DNA from: Desmodesmus armatus
Lineage: Eukaryota; Chlorophyta; Chlorophyceae; Sphaeropleales; Scenedesmaceae
Direction: 5' to 3'
Assembly (NCBI GenBank): GCA_007449985.2
Contig: VIIQ02000027.1
Location: 212,554 to 276,553, forward strand
Length of the DNA: 64,000 bases
The notes under the pieces are model-generated. The model saw only the letters and a program-made list of their open reading frames with translations, did no database searches and had not been told where the DNA came from. Both the position numbers and the translations under genes were made by a program. This document shows, one piece after another, positions 22,801-30,944 of this stretch; the stretch's first letter is position 1, and the number at the start of each line of letters is the position of its first letter.

Positions 22801-24281
22801 TTAAGTTGCCAACACCAGGCACAACCCCTGCGTATGTATTTGGCGGGGGTGATGATGACTGCAGCACTGTTTGTAGCACTGTGGCCGCTGCATCTAGATC
22901 TAGGTCAGACCATGTACGGGTACTGGACGGTGACTGGCGTGTCCTTGTGGCCCGCAATGCTAGAGACGGCCCTGTAGTCACGCACGTGCCCGCACAGGCC
23001 CTGCCCAAGCAGGTCAAGACAAAGCCGGAAGGCTTGGCACAGCATTGGGTTGACTCCCATGCATCTGACCCAGCAGAGGGTGCTTCGGTGGAAGAGTGGG
23101 ACTTGGCAAGTGATTACAGTGTGGACAGGACTAGCTACGACTTTTCTGACTCTGACTCAATTGACAGTAGCTTTTGTGTGGAGTCCAAATGTGACAGTTG
23201 TGCGCCTACTGTTGGACAGCCGGCTCTGGTACATGGCAGATGTGTGACTGTTGAGGCAGGATGTGGGCTGCGGGTGACTGGAGTTGACCCAGGTGTGACC
23301 AGCATCGTGACTGCGGTCACTGCAAACCATGGCGTGCGGGGCGACGGCACTGATGGAGGGGATGGCTGGGTGTATGCTGTTAATGGGAGGGAATACCGGT
23401 CTGCATGTGGGCTAGATAGGCAGCGCCATTGGCTGCATGGGCGTATCAAGCGTGCTGGTGTGGCACTGCTGCTCAAGCACTTGCAGAGAACCGGCGAGAA
23501 GCATGGCCAGCATGACGCCTTTGTTTTGCATGCACGTAAGGCCATTCATGGTTTTCCTCAGTTGCATGCTGTGTACGGTTGCAGGTCTGCCCGGCATCAC
23601 CGGTTTAGAATTGGCATGCTGCAGGACCGGCAAATGCACAGGATGTGCCAGTGCTTGGCATTGGGGCACACGGGGGTGCAAGGGCGCAAGTGGCAGAAGC
23701 CGATGGGTTGCAATGCAGGCCCGTGTGTCCCCCGGCCAAGTGTTGCTGTTGTTTGCATGGGGGATGCATCAGCAGGTTGGGGCGGGCCAGTGTCTCGGTC
23801 CATCAGTGCCCCTGTCATGAAGCTGAGGAACTTTTTTAGGGCACAATATGGGTCGGCAGACGGCGTGACTCGTGGTGGGCGCACAGACATGCATTGGGTG
23901 TCTGTGCACGAGTACCGGACCAGCCAGACCTGCTCTCGCTGCTATGACGAACGTGGGCTGAAACAGCACCGCAGGGGACGTTTCAAGCTCAAGCAGTGTG
24001 TGCATGGCGAGGCTGTGTCGACACCTGACAGGTTGCGGGAACAACTGCATCATGTTGTGGTTGGAGAGGATAATCACTCGCGGCGTGTACCATTGGTCCT
24101 GGACAGGGATATCAACGCTGCCCGTGTGTTGACAGCCAGGGGGGTGGCACAACTGGTGCCTGCCATGTGTGTACACCAGGGGCAACTACAGCAGCTGGGA
24201 CGCTGTGTTGACCGTGTGGTGCGCAAGGACTGGTTAAACCGGCAGCGGCGGCCACGACAAGAAGAGGGGGCAGCAGTGTAA
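19890..24281 (+). CDS. Giant Fanzor: eukaryotic TnpB-like RuvC nuclease, about 1460 aa
   Basis: One exon, open from 19863 to the TAA at 24279-24281. There is no in-frame ATG before 20199, and an AG acceptor at 19889 suggests an upstream exon. Counting from codon 19923, the C-terminal 390 residues have the Fanzor/TnpB layout: a beta strand block (FANHLSTDCVSLHV), RuvC-I VTGVDPGVTSIVTAV (Asp1122), a degenerate RuvC-II strand VVCMGDA lacking the usual Glu, the alternative Glu1330 in HEYRTSQTCSRC with Cys1337/Cys1340, a second metal pair that seems to be Cys1359/His1361 (QCVHG), and RuvC-III LDRDINAARVL (Asp1394/Asp1396). Fanzors use RNA guides to cut DNA; here the active-site residues are all present. 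The N-terminal 1000 residues are extra compared with usual Fanzors (roughly 500-800 aa), are Ala/Gln/Arg-rich and helical, and match nothing I know. No stop or frameshift interrupts the ORF, so the gene may be active or recently so. Confidence 0.85.
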   Translation: MWSGRRTPPPGLSTQDVVGELTELLTPTRRKPRTVDTESEHLFFAALKAVTVVPGAQAPLRYKLPEAFEFYVREVWQVEHRCVLPHCVSGRVANAWLTALAQSMAQNHGQHVLNLPLRIKRLVKAVVLCAFCTAGLPRPGRKQFGVLARGMSDGLLKGDALSVFAAHVFEQQPGQQQADEQRVVLAASLLSAPVHHCISRLQQQRLAQQPAQQTDQDYLLPVQQGTNTMNYMHARIIELVQACSVMRASVMLLKDTLFAVQPCSTQEMVAVAMQASQTAHRICDWAAHLHGMAAHLVPSTPDNVAIVSHLLAVSRQSLGVYNQLQRIQLVGHVTGPVSHAGILHARSASAFALEGSNNACLHVSTACAYINSLATATTVADAAVAGEAVAAAQAAAPPPNTAAIPIVCGPATLPINTPTRRDPETTAARTFTSALVRDVGCGLQATQHALRCAVDRRKLAAVAECVRSEELAGQLHATLTSTSSGDAAAALLAPLARLCSSVLNHSMLRRGHVVLQYADLLTKRDRLHAALQQRPQGRPPPPKQAQTRQQQRQQRQRRGQGQAGVTTVVLPPLARAHRQSRCAADKASAARKYSAAQTARNDLQRVQDALFARLRQLAAPSNLPLPTSLQLRQCLTQLRRAVCLLDTCEAKLVEAAVTAERLRGEAAAVVAGQPHSQQGHQPSEAAVREACASARLCMRLALDHARLVVPVLGACPDAPVVPGFGVWATTPDTQLNECGDEARSVWQWVMGMCLQLLLLLAVDADAGSAAASAPSRAPAPGLLKGVLQQVNKIEAQWRSCRTALQRLPHSMTPHPHYGFTHLHLTPTLLGFLRKHLSGMSPEARNDWRVWRRQQRGVDPLPVPGVDTVDVICDGAVEDILENKDLFSLLFDLDRLRVLCGEGRPSGRRSFANHLSTDCVSLHVHATHNKDERATRSAVRSLDGQQKARRARQRVAEAAALDHARQAVGRAIKLPTPGTTPAYVFGGGDDDCSTVCSTVAAASRSRSDHVRVLDGDWRVLVARNARDGPVVTHVPAQALPKQVKTKPEGLAQHWVDSHASDPAEGASVEEWDLASDYSVDRTSYDFSDSDSIDSSFCVESKCDSCAPTVGQPALVHGRCVTVEAGCGLRVTGVDPGVTSIVTAVTANHGVRGDGTDGGDGWVYAVNGREYRSACGLDRQRHWLHGRIKRAGVALLLKHLQRTGEKHGQHDAFVLHARKAIHGFPQLHAVYGCRSARHHRFRIGMLQDRQMHRMCQCLALGHTGVQGRKWQKPMGCNAGPCVPRPSVAVVCMGDASAGWGGPVSRSISAPVMKLRNFFRAQYGSADGVTRGGRTDMHWVSVHEYRTSQTCSRCYDERGLKQHRRGRFKLKQCVHGEAVSTPDRLREQLHHVVVGEDNHSRRVPLVLDRDINAARVLTARGVAQLVPAMCVHQGQLQQLGRCVDRVVRKDWLNRQRRPRQEEGAAV

Positions 24282-24433
24282 GCAGCGGCTGTGGCAGCAG
24301 CAGGGGTGTCGGCGGGGTGGCAGTGCACCATCAGCCAATCCCCGGTGGTGCCAGGGCTAGATGTGTGGGATCGTTTAGCAGTGCCTATTGGTTTACAATG
24401 TCGCTGAACTGCCCCGCGGGGCTTGGAGGTCCC

Positions 24434-24645
24434 CAGCAGAGGGGAGACCCTCTGCTGAGTGGGGGTGGGGTGTTTGGGGGGGGAGGGGGGGGGGGGGAGT
24501 GTTTTAGTTTTGGCCTTACCATCGGTGTGCCGGGCAAGATTTGCAGCATTGTACAATTAGCATTGTCTGCAAGACTTTCAGTTGCATCCCTGCAAAGGGA
24601 TTGCTTGCTCTGCGAAAGCAGGCAAGTTGCGCGTCAACTGCGCAA
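24434..24645 (+). ncRNA. Cluster of three strong hairpins after the Fanzor stop codon: candidate guide (fRNA/omegaRNA) region
   Basis: Hairpin 1, 24434-24457, has a perfect 10-bp stem closed by a GAGA (GNRA) tetraloop. Hairpin 2, 24604-24626, has 5+4 bp with one bulged T and a GAAA tetraloop. Hairpin 3, 24627-24645, has a perfect 6-bp stem TTGCGC/GCGCAA with a 7-nt loop and abuts hairpin 2. All lie between the Fanzor stop codon and the right end of the element, which is where TnpB and Fanzor guide RNAs are usually encoded. The RNA assignment is inference; hairpin 1 could also act in 3'-end formation. Confidence 0.45.
24471..24501. repeat. G-rich tract between the Fanzor gene and element end
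   Basis: Nearly pure G run with a few A/T interruptions, between hairpins 1 and 2. G-quadruplex potential on the plus strand. Homopolymer length may be unreliable in the assembly. Confidence 0.8.
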
Positions 24646-27250
24646 AAACCGGCCTGTGCATCACTGGCTCGGTGGGCAGCCATTTTTTCTTTATGGGTCG
24701 AGTTTCTCCCCAGCTGCCCATGAAGAACACACCAGGATACTTTGAAAGTTCCTGGTGTGACTATTCAGCTACCGGTGTGATCATGCAGGCAACAACTCCA
24801 GTGATCATGCAGGCAAGAAAAGCAGTGGACACAGTTAGCACGCAAAGTCTTACATTATGGTACCACGTCCTGCAGGAGAATGTGGCGTCTGGCCGTGAAG
24901 CAGTCACTTTAGGTGAGTTGCTGCTGCACCACCACCTGGCTGTCACCTGCATACATCGACAAGCTACATCAGCTGGCTGCACAGCAGCAGATTCTCGGAC
25001 CAGCAGGCTGAGCAGAACGCAACGCCATCATTTGAACAGCCAGGCAGGGGATATAGGCCTTGGGGCTGCAGGAGCAAGCCAGGCAAGCAGAAACAGCTCC
25101 GCAGGAGCAGGTGGCAGCGGCGCTGAGCGGCCTCAGTGCTGGCATGAATTTCACTGTGCAGCAGTCACCCCATCATGTCCACACGCAGCCGCTGAATGGT
25201 ACAGGTGCCTGTCAATTGGGGCGCCTGTGCCAACACTCACGCAGCAGTAGCCACATGCGGCGGAAGAAGTTGGGCTTGCTCTGTACAGACCAACGTGAAA
25301 CACCCAGCTTAGATCTAGCAAGACAGCATGGCTCCCTGTCACCTTGTCAACGTCTTTTTGTCAACAGCGATTCACTCCATGGCACTGCGCCTGCTGCCTA
25401 TGTTATGTCCGACACGCTGTCTGTTCACTCAACTGGCCCCTTTCTGCCACAGGCCCCCGCATCCTGTGGCAGCTGCTGCAAAAGGGGCGAGCTGCCGCAC
25501 CCCAGCTAGCCCGTCACCTGCTGCGCGGTACCTCAAACCGCATGGTCGGCTACTTTGACAGCAGCAGCCGGCCATACCACCCTGATTAGTCAAGAGGCAG
25601 GGAGCCATGGACGTTGCAGCTGTAGCACACATCAGTGCCTATGCGTATGAGGTAAGTATGAGGGTTGGGGCCTGCTGCTGGTGGTGTTGTCAGGGGTTGG
25701 CTTGCACAGCTGGCATTGTTGTCCACAAGTGTTGTCATCTGTCGACAATGCATGACGCTCTTGTTGGAACAGCCTGGCAGCGCTGGGTGCTGGTGTGCGG
25801 TTGTGAGTTGACCAAAGGTTGACTATATGACAGTTGATGGCTGGTTTTGGCGCGCCCGTATTGTTCATGTTGCTGGGCTTCTGCATTCGCGTGTTGCTGC
25901 TGCTGGATCACCACACTATGGCGGCATGACCACTCAAATCGGCGCCATCATAATTTGTACTGCTGGTGCTGCTGTTTCCAGGTGCGCATGGCAGGCCAAG
26001 GTGCCTTAGTGGCGTCTGTAGCCATCTCCCCGCAGCTGTGTGTGTGGACAGTGCAGAAGGCCATGACAGTGGACCATAGGACTGTCAGCAGACACTAGGT
26101 GAGCCTTGACTGTGTGATTGAGTGAGTGATTTGTAGTGCAGCACATCATGCCAAGCCACCCTGTTGAGGGCTGGATTGAGCTGTTGGAATACGCCAGCGC
26201 CCGGCTGAACTGAACTGAGTTCCTGAAGCAGACCTTGTGATCAGGAGAGTCCTACGGCACAAGTACGTGCCCTTGCATCAAAGCGCCCCTTCCCTCTTTG
26301 CTGCAACGCTGTGTCTGCGTCAGGTATTCAAGCGCATTCAAACCCTGGCAGCAGCCCATGCCACGCTGGCAATATCACCAAGCAGCACCAGCATCAGCAA
26401 AAATGGCAGCAGCCGCCGAAGCAGTGGTGTAGATGGGAGTGGCACTTGAGGCGCTGTTGTTGTGGCCTGCGTCTTATGATGACCTACTTCCCAGGCTGTG
26501 TGATGTGAGTGGCAAGGTGTTCACTTGGGCCCCTGGGACTGCCACGCCGCTGCCGCCATATGTGCGCCCTTACTGGTGAGCCGCACGGGGCTGCCTGGAG
26601 GTACCAATGTGGCGGTTTCAGTGGGTCTGTGCTGAGTGTGTCTGTTAGTGGTGACAGCAACAACTTCGAGGGGTTGAACTAAGGGCGTACCGCCAACCTG
26701 TAGAACCCAACGCGCTGCTCGATTGTATCTCATGTTCCTGTTAGTCCATAATATGCCTCCGTGTGCAGCCTGGCACTGTTTCAGCATCTTATGGCTGACC
26801 TACAGCAGCACTACTAGCTGGTAACACAAACCAGGAATGCGCAAAAGTCCGAAAAACTGCTCCCTAAAGTGTGGTGCTCTCTGCCTTGTGTGCGGTGCCG
26901 TCTGTTTATCTTCTTTCAGGTTGTTTGAATGAGCTGCGCAAGGCTGTCAGCAACAAAGCTGCTGGTAAAGCATGCCATGCACACCTCATGGCCTTGCCCA
27001 TCAGACAAGCCCCCAGCAGCAGCACTAGCGGCAGCACTGACCGTCAGTGCTGGCAGCGGTTGCCAAGAAGGCCGACAGTCTGGCAAGCGGCAGTGAAGCA
27101 ACAACTGCAGATGCAGAAACTGCAGCTGCAGATCCTTGCAGTTGGCAATGCAGGCAGCACTGCAGCTGGGCTGTGCCCTCACTCCATGGGATGCTCAAGC
27201 CTGCACATTTGAGGGAGCAGCTGAGGCATGTGGTTGGGGGCGTGTGTTGA

Positions 27251-28657
27251 CTGTGAAATTGTTTGCAATATGGTAACTGTCGTTAGGGTTTGGGTGTTGT
27301 TCAAGGTGGAGTCTCTGCTGCTGCTGTGTTGACAGCTGGTTGTAAGTCCATGTCACTTCAGGCGATCACATTGTGCAACTGAAGCATTGTTGCATTGCTT
27401 GCTCAAGCCATTGACAAGGCATACCTACATGTGATCAGCATCAACAAGAACTGGTGTTTGAATTGCTATTGCAGAAAGCGGTTCATGCGGTCACGGCCAG
27501 CCTGGCGTAAATGGTGTGTAGTGCCCTGCCCCTGTGGGCAGCTGCCCTGTGCAGGCATGACCTGCCAGCACGCAAGCACTGTCATGTGGCTTGTGGAACT
27601 GCACGTAACAATCAGCAGCCCCTGCAGCCGTTGAAACAGCAAATCATATAAAGATTGTCATCCATACCATTGCGTGTGGACTGTGTCAAGATGATTCTTG
27701 GCCGTGCATAGCCAACTTGCCTCATCCAGTGCAGATGCTCTGCAACAAGCCAATCAACGCTGCTACGCAGGCCTGGCCCATCTGATTCACCTAGTTCATG
27801 CTTTGCATAGCATGCCGATGCATGCCAGCATCTGCTATTACAAGTGGTACAAAGACATAGACAAGGAACCAAACCCTAGTCATGAGCAAGGGCATGGCCT
27901 GAGCTGGTCAGGTGTGAACCGGCCTGAATCAGGGCTGCCGCATCTACAGCCCACATCGGCACTTGACGCTTGAAACTGCAGATTTGCTTTTGTAAACAAG
28001 GCTTGACACGCGTATCCAAGGGCCAACACAGACAGTGACAAGAGTGCACACATTTTTGACTACCCAAGAGGACACAGCGGGCTGAACAAACACACCACAT
28101 GCTGCCAAATGCTCTGCATTGATCCCGAAATGGGCCATGGGGGCGCCCCACACAACCACCATGCCCCCCCCCCCTCATGGACCCTTCTCTGCCTTTTGGA
28201 AGACATGCACCGGTGCAGACAGCAGGAGCAGTGGCTCAATGCAAAAAGATGCTGCGCAGTGCCAATGAGCCAGTCTTCTGTCAAAGAGGCCAGCTGTGTT
28301 TCTCAAGCCCGGCCTCTGAAAGCTGGGCGGATGGTGAACCATGATGACACCATCGCATCAGGATTCAACATGTGCGCGCAACCAGAAGATCACAAAAGCA
28401 GCCTGAGGCTAGGATTCAGTCAACAAGCTGAGCTCCTGCATGAGCCACTGTGGGGCACATTGAGGGCCCTTGTCTCCCATGAGTGCCCCGACACCCCCAC
28501 CCTGATGAGTACAATGCACCTCAGGCGCGGCGGCCGCGCTGCAGTAACCACCACACAAGGGGAACGACACTCGTACAACACGCCCCGATGCAGCCACTCA
28601 ATGCCGCAGACCCCACATTTTCACTCAAATGGAAAAGAGAAGACTCACCGCAGCCAT
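27251..28657. other. Spacer between unit 1 and unit 2, no gene
   Basis: Contains the decayed 3' flank of MED27 copy 1 (about 27251-27660) and the downstream flank of partner gene copy 2 (about 28030-28657), which aligns with 13140-13760. A plus-strand open frame at 28109-29047 is mostly antisense to the partner pseudogene and is not supported as a gene. Confidence 0.6.
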
Positions 28658-30525
28658 TCAGTTCATGTCAACATCAGCAGCCTGGCCCTGAGCGATGTTG
28701 TGCTGCTTGAGCTCCCAAGACTCCTTCAGCATGCGCAACTGAGCTTTGGTGCTGAGCATAGCAAAGGGCACCTGTGTTTCACCTGTGGTTGCTGGCGCTG
28801 CACTGGACTGCAACCAAGCCTTCCACTTAGCGAGGCTTGCGCCGGCCCCTGGGCCTCCTGGAAACACAGCGCCCTGCTCAGCACGGCTGCTGCATGCCGC
28901 CGCAAACATGGCGATGCCCTTGTTCTTCAGCTGGGAGACAGGCACGTCGCGCACCTCTGTGCTGAACATGGTATCCTCAAAGTCTTGGGGCCAAGTCTTG
29001 GGGTGATCGTAAAACCGCTGCTTCTGTGGATTCTTCTTAGTGGATGATGATGAGGCAGGGGGGGCTGTGCTGGGGCCTGAGGAACTGCCTGCCTTCATGA
29101 AGGCACCCATGATCATGGGTGTAAAGAGGCCATCTTAGGCTGCTGCAGCTGGACCCCCCCTGCCACTCTGCTGCTCTGACGCTGCCAGCAACTCCACCTG
29201 GGGTGGTGTGGTGCTGCGCTCTGCATGCCCAGGCTGTGGCATTGTGCCTAGCCTTGCCTGCTGTCCTGCACACATCCCGCCCTGCTTGGCCGGGTCTGCC
29301 AGCTGCTTGGCCCTGTCTGCCACCACCTGCTCATCCAACTGTCCGACCAGTTGAGTCAGCTGGCCGTTCAGCTCACGCAGTCCTGATTGTTGCTCTGCTG
29401 TCAGGCTGGAGGCAGGCGTGGACTGGGTGGCATTCACCAACAGCTGGGCTGCTGCTGCCAGATGGTGCAGGAGTTGCTCCACAGGGCCTGCAGCTGTTGT
29501 GATTCCTGCAGGTGCCCCTGGACCTGGCGCTGGAGCTGGTGCTGATGCTGGTGCTGATGGTTCAGGCGCTGCTGACTGCCCAGCATCGTGTCCTGATCCT
29601 GCAAATGGCTCCTGGGGCTGTTTTGGGTGTCCTGTGGGGGCGTCCACTTTTGCCTGGCCTACTGTAGGGTTGGTGGACCCGTCCTGCACAGCATCACGAC
29701 ACAGACACACTTTGAGCGGCTCTCAGCACACCTCCTGCAGCAGTGTGCTTGATTGGCACACCAGCGCTACTGATCATGTTGGCTACACGTGCATGCAGAG
29801 TATGTCAATCACTGAACTCATGACAGCACCGCAGCTTTCAAGTGAGCTACTCTTCACTGAACATGCTCCACACAACCCCACTGCAGGTCGGCCGTCAAAT
29901 GGCATGCCAGCTCACTCATTCTGGCAACAATCAACAGTCGAGCTGAGCAATCTCCATGCGTACAGCAGGGCGTGCTGAGCAGTGACCTGCAGGGCTGCCG
30001 GCAGTAATTGCTGCATCATGGATGGCAACCACACCTGAGGAGCTCCTACAGTGTCCAACTCTGTTGGTGCCTCAGCACGGGCCTTCTTGGCTGCAGGAGA
30101 GCCACGGGCCACTTTGCAGGCCATGTCAACATCATCCTGCAATGACAGTCAGCACAGGCAGACACATGGGCGAAGAGTGCCGTGCTCTGTTTGCAGTACG
30201 GCATGGTTGCAGTCTTGGCAGATGAAGCAGTGACTGCGATGAACTGAGTGTGGACAATTGAGTAGCTGATACCTCCATCGTCAGAGCAACAACACAGGTT
30301 CGGTTGGCTATCATAGACATAGTATGCCTGCACAAGCTGGGCAGCAGCAACAGCTTCATGGATGTTTCAGCGATGTAACCCTATGGTTGGCAGTTGTGCT
30401 GCGTGCTGGCGGTCGTATTGCTCTTTTGGCAAGCCCATTACCTGCTGGCCCACGTCTCCGTGTTCAATGAAATCAGCACCGACTTCTTGTTGTCGCTTTC
30501 TTTTGTGGGGTGCGAGGGACGTCAT
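28658..30525 (-). pseudogene. MED27-partner gene, copy 2 (broken)
   Basis: Exon 1 (ATG at 30525, with the basic HKRKRQQ signal) and its donor survive. The exon 2 equivalent (about 30140-29950) has an internal deletion and a one-base loss that shift the frame. The exon 3 equivalent runs to a stop at 29135. The conserved C-terminal block (VPVSQLKNKGIAMF, KAWLQSS, LRMLKESWELKQ) is still well preserved but out of reach in the next open segment, 28658-29116. The preservation of that block suggests recent death or a shortened product. Confidence 0.75.
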
Positions 30526-30944
30526 GCTGTGTTTGATGTCAGCAGTAGCCCAGTGTGATGCTGTGTCACAGCCTGTGCCTGGCCCTTGGAACTGGATGAG
30601 CTGTCAAAATGCGTAGTATTGGGAGCTGTAGATGTGACTGTGATGTCCAGGCAGCCTTGCTCTGTCTTGGGACGAGTGGACTGCACACCAGCAAGACAAG
30701 TGATGCGCAACTGACACCCGTGTCTCAGGTGTCCATATGACTGTGAGTCAGAAATCGTGATGTCAGAAGATGCTGATGAAATTGGAATGCCAAACAGTCG
30801 TGAGGAGCAGTGCTGGTTGCCTGTCAGTGCGTTCGTAGCGCAGGGTGTAAGCAAAACCCTTGAACAAGCTTGAAGAAGCCACAACATCTACGTCGATGCC
30901 TGTTTATGAAGCTTAATTTAAAGTGCCGCATAGACGGCAGCAGG

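Larger units (their letters stand above)
16133..24774 (+). mobile_element. Fanzor-bearing mobile element inserted at the MED27 exon 1 / intron 1 border
   Basis: The 8642-bp segment is absent from MED27 copies 2 and 3, which pass directly from exon 1 into GTGTGATC or equivalent. It contains a plus-strand Fanzor ORF, an upstream plus-strand membrane ORF, a minus-strand OB-fold gene and non-coding ends. The ends carry short imperfect inverted motifs: left CCTGGAAACTTTG near 16165, right (reverse complement) CCAGGAACTTTC near 24755. No clear target duplication is visible, and no transposase, integrase, Rep/helicase or reverse transcriptase was recognised. The mobiliser is either one of the unknown ORFs, supplied in trans, or lost. 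The left end also has a direct repeat of about 24 bp (16207-16230 and 16245-16268). Confidence 0.8.
16094..27250 (+). pseudogene. MED27: MED27 copy 1, split by the Fanzor element and decayed
   Basis: Exon 1 (16094-16132, 13 codons) matches exon 1 of the intact copy. Everything from 16133 to 24774 is inserted sequence. Homology resumes with GTGTGATC at 24775, the first bases of intron 1 in copy 3. Remnants of exon 2 (about 24870-24915), exon 3 (about 24970-25200), exon 4 (about 25452-25650), exon 5 (about 25982-26098), exon 6 (about 26325-26577) and exon 7 (about 26925-27245) are recognisable but carry stops and frameshifts; for example, the exon 4 piece hits a stop soon after YHPD. It cannot make a full Mediator subunit. 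Confidence 0.85.

Noticed and set aside
16133..24774. Fanzor element as a Helitron, suggested by the RPA-like gene
   Set aside because: The insertion is not between A and T, the 3' end lacks CTRR after a hairpin, and no Rep or helicase domain is encoded.
28109..29047. 312-codon plus-strand open frame
   Set aside because: Overlaps the conserved C-terminal block of the partner pseudogene in antisense; the corresponding frame is not kept in the other units.
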